Shown piece after piece: positions 28,622 to 37,738 of a stretch of 64,000 nt of DNA. The stretch is from Campylobacter concisus. Its GTDB lineage: Bacteria; Campylobacterota; Campylobacteria; Campylobacterales; Campylobacteraceae. Where the stretch lies: assembly GCF_002165775.1 (NCBI RefSeq), contig NZ_NDYP01000003.1:186001-250000 (forward strand). The letters are read 5' to 3'. Positions within the stretch are counted from its first letter, which is position 1, and every line of letters begins with the position of its first letter. Under the pieces are notes generated by a model that searched no databases, was not told the DNA's origin, and saw only the letters and a program-made list of their open reading frames with translations. Made by a program: the position numbers and the translations under genes.

Positions 28622-29302
28622 ATGTCAAATTCAATAAATAAAAAAATCTTTTTTATACTTAGCATTATATTTTTTACAGGTTGTTCTTTTACCTCTAATC
28701 AACCGACAACTCCGCAAAATGAAACAAATCAGACCGTAACTTCAAGCGTTGATTTTAGTGAGCAAATGATTGGTGAAATCATAGATGAAGATAATGATAG
28801 AGAAGATAAAAAATTTGGTTCTTTTTTTAAAAAATACCTAAATACAAGAGCTGGCGGTGATTGCTCAGGATTCGTTTCTATCGTAAATGCAAAGTATCAA
28901 AATATGTATTTTGATGAAAAGATAATAAATCGCTACTACGATAATGGCGGTAGAAAGTCAAAAGCGATCTATAATTTTTATGAAAGTAAAAATTTAATTA
29001 CTCATAAAAATCCAAAAATAGGCGATCTTGTATTTTTCTCAAATACTCTTGGCAAGGGTGTTCAGAAAAATAAAGATAAGAAAAATATCACTCATGTTGG
29101 CATAGTTACGGCTGTTCTTGGCGATGAGACAGTAAAATTTATACATAATTCTGGCGGAAAGATAATTCATAGCTATATGAATCTAAAACAAAAAAACGTG
29201 CATCTAAAAGGAAATCAAGAGATAAATAGCTACCTTGTAAGATGTTCAAACTCAAGTTGCTTGGCAGCAAATAGATTTGCTGGATATGGCAAAGCAAAAT
29301 AA
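28622..29302 (+). CDS. NlpC/P60-family cell-wall hydrolase lipoprotein
   Basis: Probable periplasmic/outer-membrane peptidoglycan endopeptidase. The signal peptide and lipobox are clear (KKIFFILSIIFFTGCSF). A Ser/Thr/Gln-rich linker leads to a C-terminal papain-like domain with the catalytic Cys in AGGDCSGFVS, the His in ITHVGIVTAV and a third polar residue in FIHNSGG. Start chosen as ATG 28622; a TTG at 28610 is in frame. It is monocistronic or leads weakly into the DUF455 gene 108 bases downstream. Peptidoglycan as substrate is inferred from the family. Confidence 0.82.
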   Translation: MSNSINKKIFFILSIIFFTGCSFTSNQPTTPQNETNQTVTSSVDFSEQMIGEIIDEDNDREDKKFGSFFKKYLNTRAGGDCSGFVSIVNAKYQNMYFDEKIINRYYDNGGRKSKAIYNFYESKNLITHKNPKIGDLVFFSNTLGKGVQKNKDKKNITHVGIVTAVLGDETVKFIHNSGGKIIHSYMNLKQKNVHLKGNQEINSYLVRCSNSSCLAANRFAGYGKAK

Positions 29303-29410
29303 ATCAGAAATTTTTACTAAAGACCTTTTAAAACAAATACTAGGCTCAAATTTTAAGCATTATTTATATAAATTTACACTCGTAAATACAGATTTATATA
29401 AAGAGAAAAT

Positions 29411-30220
29411 ATGAATTTTTACGATGAAATTTGGGAAATTTTAAATGAAGGCGAGATTGAGCTTAAATTTTTAAAATTTGAACTATTTTATGAGAAATTT
29501 AAACGAGATTTTAATATAAATTTTTGTGAAAGCTCTAAGCCAAATGAGCTAATAATGCCTAGCTATGCAAAATTTTGTGAAGTAGTTAGCATGAAAGAGT
29601 TAAACAAAAAAGTAAAGCCAATGGATAAAAATTTAAATTTTATCCATTCGGTAGCTCATATTGAATTTAGTGCTATTGACATCGCGCTTGATGCTTGTTA
29701 TAGATTTAGAAATTTGCCAAGAGAATTTTATGAAGACTGGCTAGAAGTAGCTGAAGATGAGATCAGACACTTTTGCATGATAGAAAATTTGCTCTTAAAA
29801 CAAGGCGGTAGATACGGCGAGCTAAGTGTGCATGATGGGCTTTTTATCGCACTTCAAAAGACTTCAAGTAGTCTAACTAGTCGTATGGCGCTACTGCCAA
29901 GATATATGGAGGCAAATGGGCTTGATGCAAACGCTCACATCATCAAAAGACTAGAAGCTGAGGGCGGGCAAGAAGAGCTCATTGAGTGCCTAAAAGTCAT
30001 ATTAAAAGAGGAAGTTTCTCACGTTTATAAGGGCGATAAGTGGTTTAAGTTTGCTTGTAACAAAGAGGGTATTGACGAAAATAGCTACTTTGACATTATC
30101 TTAAGTTTGTATCCAAATTCATTTAAAAATGTTAGAGAGATCAATGAGCAAGATCGCTTAAAAGCTGGATTTAGTAAAGAAGAGCTTTGCTTGATAAAGA
30201 ATTTCTCAAAGGAGAGATAG
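29411..30220 (+). CDS. DUF455 ferritin-like di-iron family protein
   Basis: Helical protein of 269 residues in the DUF455 ferritin-like family. Putative di-iron ligands are visible: HSVAHIEFSAIDIAL (Glu/His), AEDEIRHFCMIE (ExxH), then EEVSHVYKGDKWF. The N-terminal ~75 residues form a separate helical part. Function of the family is not established; relatives have been linked to tRNA hydroxylase-type oxidases by fold only. The sixA GTG overlaps its stop by one base, so the two are translationally coupled. Confidence 0.8.
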   Translation: MNFYDEIWEILNEGEIELKFLKFELFYEKFKRDFNINFCESSKPNELIMPSYAKFCEVVSMKELNKKVKPMDKNLNFIHSVAHIEFSAIDIALDACYRFRNLPREFYEDWLEVAEDEIRHFCMIENLLLKQGGRYGELSVHDGLFIALQKTSSSLTSRMALLPRYMEANGLDANAHIIKRLEAEGGQEELIECLKVILKEEVSHVYKGDKWFKFACNKEGIDENSYFDIILSLYPNSFKNVREINEQDRLKAGFSKEELCLIKNFSKER

Positions 30221-30714
30221 TGAGTAAAATTTATTTCATAAGACATTCAAAAGCGGTTGATGAGAATAAGGATGGAGCTAAAGATGCCTTAAGGGAGCTT
30301 AGTCAAAAAGGCAAAGAAGACGCTAAATTTATGGCAAACAGACTAAAAATATATGATGTGATGCCAGGGGCTATCTTTTCTAGTAGTGCCAAAAGATGCG
30401 AGCAAACAGCAAAGATTATCGCTAAAACTTTAAAATTTAAAGAAGAGATCGATCTTATAGATGAGCTTTATGATATAAGCTTTGAAGATCTTTTAAAATT
30501 TGTCAAAAATATAGATGAGAGTTTGGATGAAATTTTTATCATCACGCACAATCCAAGTATAACTGAAATTTGCGAGTATTTAAGCGATTCGTCAATAGAT
30601 AATATCCCAACTTCTGGAATATTTTGCGTTGAGTTTGGATGTAAATTTAGTGAGTTGAAAGAGGGTGGTGCAAAAGCGTTATTTTTTGACCACCCTAAAA
30701 AACATCAAAGATAA
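30220..30714 (+). CDS. sixA: SixA-type phosphohistidine phosphatase
   Basis: Histidine-phosphatase-superfamily enzyme of about 164 residues. The phosphoacceptor motif is IYFIRHSKAVDENKDG near the N-terminus; a second Arg lies in FSSSAKRCEQTAKI and the second catalytic His in FIITHNPSI. SixA removes phosphate from His phosphocarriers such as HPt domains; the target here is unknown. I start at GTG 30220, overlapping the upstream TAG (tagtg) behind aaggagag, not at the ATG 33 bases upstream in DUF455. An 8-bp inverted repeat (30662-30669/30689-30696) lies in its 3' end. Confidence 0.85.
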   Translation: MSKIYFIRHSKAVDENKDGAKDALRELSQKGKEDAKFMANRLKIYDVMPGAIFSSSAKRCEQTAKIIAKTLKFKEEIDLIDELYDISFEDLLKFVKNIDESLDEIFIITHNPSITEICEYLSDSSIDNIPTSGIFCVEFGCKFSELKEGGAKALFFDHPKKHQR

Positions 30715-30723
30715 TTTAACACT

Positions 30724-31983
30724 TCAGTTTTTATCTTTAAAAATTTCGTTATACGAAGTAAAAATTTGCTCGCTTAGATCTTCTATTTTCTTAGACTTAT
30801 CAACAAAGTAATTCAAATTTTGTTCGTTATAGCCAGAGGCTGACTTCTCGAGCAAGAGTTTGATTTCATTATTTAGCGACGCTGTAAGCTCTTTTGACTT
30901 ATCAAAATTTTTGTTTTGCTTGTGTTCACTTATACTCTCGTTCTCATACCAATCTAGCAGGCTCTGCGCTAAATTACGTATTTCCTCACTGTATCCTTGC
31001 TCGTTTATAAGATCAGAGTACACTTTGGTTTTATAAGCGATTTGCGAAATTTTTGCAATTATGGCAAAGGTTTTATTTTCGACATATTTTGATGTTTGAG
31101 CAGTATTTTGTGCGTTTGCATTAAACTCGCTCAATACCTTTTTGAAATTTTCTACATTTTGTGTCGTTAGTTTAGAAATTTCATCGATTTTTTTAGAATT
31201 TTCATCGATGTCATTTACCTCTTGCTGAAGTGTTTTTATATTGACTTCTATGTCGCTAGCGGCTTTTTGTGTGTTTTCAGCTAGCTTTCTTACTTCATCA
31301 GCAACTACCGCAAAACCACGTCCGTGCTCTCCTGCACGAGCAGCTTCAATGGCGGCGTTAAGAGCAAGTAGATTTGTTTGATCGGCAATATCTTTTATTA
31401 AATTTAAAACAGAGCTTATTTCAGAAGCCCTAGTGCTTAGCATGCCAGTGGCGTTCGAGCAGCTTTGTACTAGACCATCAAGCTCTCCCATGTTTTGACT
31501 AAGCTCGACGATATTTGACATATTTTCTTTTGCTATTTGTGCAGTTTGTCCAGCATCCGTTGCTGTTTGGCTTAAATTTTTGATACTTTCATTTAGATCA
31601 TCTCTTACATCATTTATGCCATTTATGCCGTTTCCAAGTTTGTCAAGCTCACTTGAGAGAAGACCTCTGATTTTACTTTTTAGTCCTTCTTTTATACCAA
31701 TTACTCCATTGCTCATAGATATAGCATTTCTTTTAAATGCGCCTCTAAAACCTTCTACAAATATATTTCTATATGTTTTTGAGTTTTGTGCAGCTTGGAC
31801 TGAGGTTGAAATTTCACGTTGAAGCGCTTCAACTTGATCTAGCAAATCATTTATACCAAGGGCGACTTCATACATCTCGTCCTTTTCTCCAACATTTACA
31901 ATGCGAGGCTCTAGTATGCCATTTCTTGCCGATTTGACAACACTTAAAATCTCATTTATTGCATTTGATTTTTTCTTAAACAT
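30724..31983 (-). CDS. Cytoplasmic methyl-accepting chemotaxis protein
   Basis: Soluble chemoreceptor of 419 residues with no membrane helix. An N-terminal HAMP-like helical part (about 1-70) is followed by the signalling hairpin whose tip reads [36 protein letters not shown] (about 200-235). A C-terminal helical domain (about 310-410; [19 protein letters not shown]) resembles the zinc-binding CZB domain, but with the usual first His replaced by Gln. It starts 2 bases after the PAS gene and likely pairs with it in a bipartite redox/energy-taxis receptor like the Campylobacter Cet proteins. Confidence 0.85.
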   Translation of the reverse strand: MFKKKSNAINEILSVVKSARNGILEPRIVNVGEKDEMYEVALGINDLLDQVEALQREISTSVQAAQNSKTYRNIFVEGFRGAFKRNAISMSNGVIGIKEGLKSKIRGLLSSELDKLGNGINGINDVRDDLNESIKNLSQTATDAGQTAQIAKENMSNIVELSQNMGELDGLVQSCSNATGMLSTRASEISSVLNLIKDIADQTNLLALNAAIEAARAGEHGRGFAVVADEVRKLAENTQKAASDIEVNIKTLQQEVNDIDENSKKIDEISKLTTQNVENFKKVLSEFNANAQNTAQTSKYVENKTFAIIAKISQIAYKTKVYSDLINEQGYSEEIRNLAQSLLDWYENESISEHKQNKNFDKSKELTASLNNEIKLLLEKSASGYNEQNLNYFVDKSKKIEDLSEQIFTSYNEIFKDKN

Positions 31984-31985
31984 AT

Positions 31986-32486
31986 CTAGAACCTTTGTAA
32001 GTTGTTTATAAATTCATCATAGCTTGTTGATTTTTCTTCCAAAAATTTAAATAAATATTTTTTAGATGCTTCAATACCGCCATCTCGTTCTAGCTCAAGT
32101 AATTTTGCATAAAGTGGTTTTATGATCTCTATTGCTTTTGCATTTGGCTTACGTCTAACAGAATAGTATCCAACGATATTATCTTGCTGATCAAGTGAGG
32201 CTGTGATATTGCCAAATACCCAGTAAAATCCACCATTGAGAGTTTTATTTTTAATAAAAGCAAAAATTTCCTCTTTATTTTGTATACGTTCCCAAAGTAG
32301 CTTGAAGATAACTCTTGGCATATCAGTGTGTCTTATTATATTGTGTGGTTTTCCCAAGAGATCACCTTGTTTTACTCCTACGATATTTAAAAAAGGCTCG
32401 TTGCAATAAGTGATCCTTCCTTTTGTATCCGTTTTTGAAACTAAAAATGCGTTCTCATCAACGCCATATTCTCTTTCTATAGGCAT
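31986..32486 (-). CDS. PAS-domain sensor protein (Aer/CetB-like)
   Basis: Small soluble PAS protein, 166 residues. The Aer-type PAS core is plain: [20 protein letters not shown], then [17 protein letters not shown] and [10 protein letters not shown], the pattern of FAD-binding PAS domains that sense electron-transport state. It lacks its own signalling domain; the adjacent chemoreceptor would supply it. The start has a strong aaaggag. It lies only 21 bases after the competence gene ctsF on the same strand. FAD binding is inferred from the family. Confidence 0.85.
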   Translation of the reverse strand: MPIEREYGVDENAFLVSKTDTKGRITYCNEPFLNIVGVKQGDLLGKPHNIIRHTDMPRVIFKLLWERIQNKEEIFAFIKNKTLNGGFYWVFGNITASLDQQDNIVGYYSVRRKPNAKAIEIIKPLYAKLLELERDGGIEASKKYLFKFLEEKSTSYDEFINNLQRF

Positions 32487-32507
32487 TTTACTCCTTTAAA
32501 TGTTGAT

Positions 32508-33746
32508 TTAATTTTTAACAGCTTTTGCCATATCCCACATTGGCATAAATATACCAAGGGCGAGCAAAAGCACCATAGCCGCGATAAATATTAGTAGTAT
32601 CGGCTCAATATAGTTTGAAATATTATCAATAATATCATTAAATTTCACTCTATAATAATCAGTAACTTTTTGTGTCATGTCATCTAAGCTACCACTTTGT
32701 TCGCCAGCTCCTATCATTTGTATAAGCATGCCCTCATAAAGTCCAGTTTGCCTAAAGGCCTCGGTTAAGCTTATGCCACGACCAACCAGTACTTTTACAG
32801 CAGTTAGCTTATTTCTTATATCTTGATTTGAAACAGTTACAACGGCAGTATCTAGCGCGTCAGCGATAGGAAGTCCTGCGCGAACAAGCTCTGTAAAGAT
32901 TAGATTAAATCTACTCATATTTGCAAAAAATATTATTTTGCCTACAAGATAGACTTTTAGTAGATATTTATCGACCTTATCCCTAAAATTTTCATCATTT
33001 GAATATTGCCTTTTTAGCAAAAAAGCAAATGCGACAAGAACAACTATTATATATATGCCGTAATTGCTCATTATGTATTCAATGTTTAGTAAAATTTTAG
33101 TAGGAAGTGGTAGGTCGGCATTAAGCTGGCTAAAAATTTCTCGAAATTGTGGAACAACTGATGTCATGAGCACAATAAAAGCCAAAATTATAGAGCATAT
33201 TACGGTTATTGGATACCTTATGGCTTTTTTAAATTTTTGTTGGTTATCCCAGACTTCTTGCAAGATAGAAGCTAGCTTTGATAATGCGTCAGCCATATTG
33301 CCAGTACTCTCTCCAAGCCTTACCATAGCAACAGTGACATCGCCTAGCTCTTCTTGAAAATTTTCTATACTTTGAGTTAAGCTTGCACCTTGATTTAGGT
33401 CTTCATCTAATGTTTGAAATATTGTTTTTAGCCTTTTATCCTCGGTAGCATTTGCTGTCTCTTTTATGCCATCATGTATTGATATACCAGCATTAGTCAT
33501 AACGCTAAGTTGCCTTATGGTAGCGACTAGAGCTGGAATTTTTACTTTCGAAGAAGAGAAAATTTTGTTAAATTTTTCTTGCAAGTCTAAAAAATCATTG
33601 TTGATACTTGAAACCTGAGTTTCTTTGATCTTTACTATCATGCCTTGAATATTTGCACGATTTTTTACATCATTTTTGCTATTGGCCTTTAGGCTCATCT
33701 TTTGGCGTTTGCCATCTTTTATATATTCTATTTCGTAAAATTTCAT
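32508..33746 (-). CDS. ctsF: Transformation system platform protein (PilC/GspF family)
   Basis: Inner-membrane core protein of a type II secretion/type IV pilus-like DNA-uptake machine. The 412-residue protein has two T2SSF domains (about 65-190 and 270-395) with hallmark LSVMTNAGISIHDGIKETA and LVRAGLPIADALDTAV, and three membrane helices (about 170-190, 220-240, 375-400). ATG overlaps the ctsE stop by four bases. The name follows the Campylobacter jejuni Cts set, recalled from gene order; the family call is firm. Confidence 0.9.
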   Translation of the reverse strand: MKFYEIEYIKDGKRQKMSLKANSKNDVKNRANIQGMIVKIKETQVSSINNDFLDLQEKFNKIFSSSKVKIPALVATIRQLSVMTNAGISIHDGIKETANATEDKRLKTIFQTLDEDLNQGASLTQSIENFQEELGDVTVAMVRLGESTGNMADALSKLASILQEVWDNQQKFKKAIRYPITVICSIILAFIVLMTSVVPQFREIFSQLNADLPLPTKILLNIEYIMSNYGIYIIVVLVAFAFLLKRQYSNDENFRDKVDKYLLKVYLVGKIIFFANMSRFNLIFTELVRAGLPIADALDTAVVTVSNQDIRNKLTAVKVLVGRGISLTEAFRQTGLYEGMLIQMIGAGEQSGSLDDMTQKVTDYYRVKFNDIIDNISNYIEPILLIFIAAMVLLLALGIFMPMWDMAKAVKN

Positions 33747-35494
33747 ATCTTGGCAACTCTATATACTTCTTCGATTGTTGTTACACCATTTGCTGCGCGT
33801 ATAACGCCATCATGGAACATATCTATAAAGCCTTCGTCATAGGCAGCCTTTTTAAGCTCTTCTTTTGAAGCGTTATTTGCTACGATACTTGCTATATGAT
33901 CGCTGATGGATAATATTTCGCTTATCATTTCACGCCCTAGATATCCAGTTTGTGAGCAGTGTTGGCAACCTACGCTTTTATAAAACTGATAATCTTCAGG
34001 GAGAAATTTCTTAATCTCATCAAGAGCTTTTTGAGATAGTGTGACTTTTTGTTTGCAATACGGGCAAAGCTTTCTTACAAGCCTTTGAGCCTCAATGCAA
34101 ACTAGTGCACCACTTACTAAATATGGCTCAATGCCCATATCAACCATACGAGGTAAAGCACTAATAGCATCATTTGTATGAAGTGTAGAAAACACCAAGT
34201 GTCCAGTTAGCGCTGCTTGAATTGCGATCCTAAGTGTCTCTTGATCTCTGATCTCACCTATCATGATAATATCTGGATCTTGCCTTAAAATAGAGCGAAG
34301 AGCCGAGATAAAAGTAAGCCCAGCCTTCTCATTGACATGTACTTGTTGGATCATATTTAGCTGATACTCAACCGGATCTTCAACGGTAATAATCTTAGTT
34401 TTTACACTTTTTATATCATTTAATGCACCATAAAGTGTAGTCGTTTTTCCTGATCCTGTCGGACCAGTAACCAGGATAATGCCGTAAGGCGCTTTCATAC
34501 TCTTTTTAAATTTAGCAAAGTTATCTGGATGCATGCCAAGGTCTTCAATGTTTATGATAACCTTTGATTTGTCCAAAATTCTTAAAACTATGCTTTCGCC
34601 GTTTAAAATAGGTAGTGTAGAGATACGAAAATCGTACTCTTTATCTAAAATTTGAGCTGAAAATCTACCATCTTGTGGGCGGCGGCGCTCCGCGATATCC
34701 ATGTTTGAAAGTAGCTTCATACGGCTTACCATCGGCGGATAGATATCTTTATCAAATATAAATGTCTCGCTTAGCATGCCATCTATCCTGCTTCTTACGA
34801 TGCAGTTTGTCTCAGTTGGCTCAATATGAATATCGCTTGCTCTGCTTTGAATAGATGTTTTTAAAATTATCTCAATTAGTTTTAAAATTCCAGAGCTTTC
34901 TGTGCTTTGCCCTTGGCTGCTAGAGCTTGAAAGCTCTTTTCTAATCTCTGTTATAACGTCCTTTATGCTTTCATTAAGAGCTATTTTGTTTATGTATTTT
35001 TCTATCTGGGCTGGATCTGCGCAAGCTACTTTTAATAGCTTTCTGTTAAATAAATTTTGAACTTTATCTTGAATGATCACATCAAAAGGATTTTTAAAAG
35101 CTACATAAACGCTTATCTCATCTTCTTTTACAGGGATGGCGTTATATGATTTTAGCTGAGAGGTGCTTAGCTTTTCGCTGATACGGTAGTCGATATCTAT
35201 ATCATCAAGATCAAAAAATGTGATTTTAAATTTATCACATACGTATTGAATAAAGCGCTTTTGATCTATCTGAAGACTAGTCGAAATTTCATCAATGTCA
35301 GTGTGTCCTCTTCTATAAATATCAGATAGAATTTCAAAAAAAATCTCTTCTTCTAGCATATTTTCTTCAAGCAAAATAGCTAAAAGACTTTTTTTGTTTA
35401 TCTTTTTTATCTCTATAATCTTTAAAATTTGCTCATCATTTAGTTTATTAAGTTGCTCTAATGTTTTAAGCGTTAAATTTTCTAAATTATTCAT
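33743..35494 (-). CDS. ctsE: Transformation system assembly ATPase (PilB/GspE family)
   Basis: Hexameric motor ATPase for pseudopilus assembly. The 583-residue protein has an N-terminal MshEN-like region (about 1-160) and a C-terminal ATPase with Walker A VTGPTGSGKTTTLYGAL, the Asp box ITVEDPVEY, Walker B IIMIGEIRDQETL and the His box TGHLVFSTLHTN. A tetracysteine zinc site follows (CPYCK, CQHC). It is preceded by a 179-residue secreted protein gene 9 bases upstream and overlaps ctsF. Confidence 0.93.
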   Translation of the reverse strand: MNNLENLTLKTLEQLNKLNDEQILKIIEIKKINKKSLLAILLEENMLEEEIFFEILSDIYRRGHTDIDEISTSLQIDQKRFIQYVCDKFKITFFDLDDIDIDYRISEKLSTSQLKSYNAIPVKEDEISVYVAFKNPFDVIIQDKVQNLFNRKLLKVACADPAQIEKYINKIALNESIKDVITEIRKELSSSSSQGQSTESSGILKLIEIILKTSIQSRASDIHIEPTETNCIVRSRIDGMLSETFIFDKDIYPPMVSRMKLLSNMDIAERRRPQDGRFSAQILDKEYDFRISTLPILNGESIVLRILDKSKVIINIEDLGMHPDNFAKFKKSMKAPYGIILVTGPTGSGKTTTLYGALNDIKSVKTKIITVEDPVEYQLNMIQQVHVNEKAGLTFISALRSILRQDPDIIMIGEIRDQETLRIAIQAALTGHLVFSTLHTNDAISALPRMVDMGIEPYLVSGALVCIEAQRLVRKLCPYCKQKVTLSQKALDEIKKFLPEDYQFYKSVGCQHCSQTGYLGREMISEILSISDHIASIVANNASKEELKKAAYDEGFIDMFHDGVIRAANGVTTIEEVYRVAKI

Positions 35495-35503
35495 CTCTTC
35501 TCT

Positions 35504-36043
35504 TTATCTATACTCAATCTGCGAAGTAAGATCGTCATTTTTAAAAATTTTTAAAATCATTTTTGCAAAATTTGAGCCAACTATTGCACTAAGCTCATAT
35601 CTTGTATCTGAATTTGGCTCTTCAAAAATAAATACGCCAAGCTCCTCAATGTATTCTTTTTTGACAAATTTATCAAATATAAATGAAAGAATGTAATCGC
35701 TCTTTGGAAGCCTAATATAGCTTATATCGGCCCCATCCAAGATAGCATGAAGCAGTAACTTTTTTTTAAGCAATATATCAGCAAAATATGCTGCATTCTC
35801 TCTTGAGCTTTGTGTTTCTGATAGCTTGCTTGCTGGAAGAGCGAGCCTGTCTATATCATTTGTTTTTAAGCAAGATATGCCAAAGATATTAAGAAATTCT
35901 TCATTTTGTGAATCTTTTAAAAGATCTTGTATTTTTTGATTGCAAATTTTAGGATATTCAGCTTTTTCAAAATAACTCTTAATGTCAGCCGTTCCAAGCG
36001 CAAAGGCATTTAATGATAAAAATATAGCAAGCAAAAATTTCAC
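35504..36043 (-). CDS. Exported protein of unknown function in the transformation operon
   Basis: No family recognised. The 179-residue product has a short Sec-type signal (MKFLLAIFLSLNAFALGTA) and two or three Cys in the mature part (KICNQKI, GISCLKT). The remainder is predicted helical and the pattern KYFEKAEYPKIC-like plus SNxENAAYFADIL suggests TPR-like helical pairs, but this is weak. The ATG overlaps the stop of the upstream membrane protein (ATGA), and ctsE starts 9 bases downstream. A role in periplasmic assembly is inferred only from position. Confidence 0.7.
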   Translation of the reverse strand: MKFLLAIFLSLNAFALGTADIKSYFEKAEYPKICNQKIQDLLKDSQNEEFLNIFGISCLKTNDIDRLALPASKLSETQSSRENAAYFADILLKKKLLLHAILDGADISYIRLPKSDYILSFIFDKFVKKEYIEELGVFIFEEPNSDTRYELSAIVGSNFAKMILKIFKNDDLTSQIEYR

Positions 36044-36918
36044 AACGTATCACTTTTTATCTTATTTATTAGCTCATTTATCTCGGGCTTATTTTTATTT
36101 TTATTATATTCTTCTAATGCGCGCAATGCGTCATCTTTTTGTTTTAGCATATATTTTGCCTTAGCAAACATGACCCAAGACTCCTCAATGCTACTATCTA
36201 AATTATTCGCCGATAGTGCCCATTTTATAGTGTCGCTATATCTTTTATCTTGATAGCATTTTCTTGCTATTTTAAGGGCGATTTCTGGATTTTTGCTTTT
36301 ATTAAAATTTTCTTTTAGCATAGAAATTTCATTGTTTTCACTTGAAATTTGAATATCAATTTTTGGCTTTACCTTTGGTTCTAATTCTATTACCTCTTCA
36401 TTTGGTAGAGACTGTTCATTTTGTATATTCTCATTTTCAGTTGGTAAATTTAGCTTTAACCAACCGCCACCACTTCTTTGTTTTTTATCTAATGTCTGCT
36501 CTTTATTGTCTTCATTTAGCTTTATGGATTGTTCTAGCTTTTTAGCTATTTTCTCAGCAAGCTCATCTTGTTTTTTATCTGATTCAAATCTCTCTTTTGC
36601 CTGCTCGCTTTTTTGTTTGCCATCTTCTAAAATATTTTTGCTGACATTAGTTTCAGAAAAGGTTATGTTTTTTTCTTTTATATCTGTTTGTATTGTCAAA
36701 TTTTTCTCAATTAAAGCTGGAGTACTAGTTGTCTCTTTTTTGTTTTTAGCATTTGAGAAAAATAAAAAAGCACCAAATATAAAAGCAATTAGCGAGATCA
36801 TAATTATTAAAAGGCTTAGCTTTTTATTTGACAGCAATTTTAAAAGGCTATTTTTATTCTTTTTTTCGTAATCTTCATAAAGCTTTTCTAGCCTTTGAAT
36901 TTCTTGTAATTCAAGCAT
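36040..36918 (-). CDS. Single-pass membrane protein with C-terminal TPR-like repeats, transformation operon
   Basis: The 292-residue protein has a cytoplasmic N-terminus (about 1-30), one membrane helix (LSLLIIMISLIAFIFGAFLFF, around 30-51 counted in two halves) and a long Lys/Glu-rich, low-complexity periplasmic spacer. The C-terminal ~85 residues show TPR-like helices (EIALKIARKCYQDKRYSDTI; SWVMFAKAKYMLKQKDDALR). The architecture recalls GspB/CtsX-type partners of ExeA-like ATPases. Possibly CtsX, but I do not assign the symbol. It overlaps both neighbours by 4-8 bases. Confidence 0.75.
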   Translation of the reverse strand: MLELQEIQRLEKLYEDYEKKNKNSLLKLLSNKKLSLLIIMISLIAFIFGAFLFFSNAKNKKETTSTPALIEKNLTIQTDIKEKNITFSETNVSKNILEDGKQKSEQAKERFESDKKQDELAEKIAKKLEQSIKLNEDNKEQTLDKKQRSGGGWLKLNLPTENENIQNEQSLPNEEVIELEPKVKPKIDIQISSENNEISMLKENFNKSKNPEIALKIARKCYQDKRYSDTIKWALSANNLDSSIEESWVMFAKAKYMLKQKDDALRALEEYNKNKNKPEINELINKIKSDTL

Positions 36919-37738
36919 GAATTATTCCTGTATCAAGTGCAGACATTGTCAAAATTTTAATATTTGCGTCCTCACTACTTAATTTTGATGGCTGATTTTG
37001 TTCGTAATATTCACAAATTTCATAAAATTTATACATAATTTTATTTAGTGTGCGTAGATTTCCGCAACAAAGCTCATAGGCTTTGTCATAGTCTTTTTTC
37101 TGAAAATTTAGGTATTTATCGTAGCCTTTTTGTCCTATTTTTCTTTGCAAATAAACTATGATTTCATTCGTGTTTGCACTTCCAAGCTCTATACTCTCCC
37201 AAATTCTAGTTTGAAAATAGTCCTTTGCTAACACATCTTCATTTTCAGTTTTATGAATAGTAAATAGAAATTTAAATAATCTTGTATCGGCCATTAGCCT
37301 TATTTTTTCGATCAATTCAGTAGGATAAAGTTGTGCTTCATCCAAGATAACGACTATTTGGTTTTGTAAAATTTCATCTTTATTTTTAAATTCTTTTGAG
37401 TAGTGTGCAACAAAACTTTCAAAATTATTTATATTATCAAGTTTATTTCCGTATATATCTTCACAAAGAGCTTCTATAAATGTAGCTTCGCTAAAAAAAG
37501 GATGCGGGAAAAAAATTAATTTTTTATCCTTTTGAAGATCAGAGGCTATCTTGTTTAGCAAAAAAGTCTTTCCACTGCCAGGCTTGCCATAAAAAAGTAT
37601 AAGCTTTAATGGCTTTTTTAGAGCCGAGACGATCTTATTGTAACAAGTGATTGAGTTATCTAGATTAACAAAATCAGCTACTTCGTCTTCGTTGATAAAG
37701 ATATCTTTTATATCTGTATAAATATTCTTGTTATTCAT
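36911..37738 (-). CDS. ctsP: ExeA/GspA-like AAA ATPase of the transformation system
   Basis: Cytoplasmic P-loop protein of 275 residues. Walker A is LFYGKPGSGKTFLL (about 48-61), Walker B is IVVILDEAQLYP (about 133-144), followed by a sensor-like KFLFTIHK and a C-terminal helical lid with GNLRTLNKIMYKF. This matches the ExeA/GspA type of ATPase that places secretins through a GspB-like partner; the single-pass protein encoded next could be that partner. It overlaps the ctsD 3' end and the downstream gene by 8 bases each. The ctsP name is by analogy to C. jejuni. Confidence 0.82.
   Translation of the reverse strand: MNNKNIYTDIKDIFINEDEVADFVNLDNSITCYNKIVSALKKPLKLILFYGKPGSGKTFLLNKIASDLQKDKKLIFFPHPFFSEATFIEALCEDIYGNKLDNINNFESFVAHYSKEFKNKDEILQNQIVVILDEAQLYPTELIEKIRLMADTRLFKFLFTIHKTENEDVLAKDYFQTRIWESIELGSANTNEIIVYLQRKIGQKGYDKYLNFQKKDYDKAYELCCGNLRTLNKIMYKFYEICEYYEQNQPSKLSSEDANIKILTMSALDTGIIHA

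Noticed and set aside
30662..30696. 8-bp inverted repeat in the 3' end of sixA as a terminator for the convergent genes
   Set aside because: It lies inside coding sequence and has no U-run in either direction; mentioned with sixA but not called.
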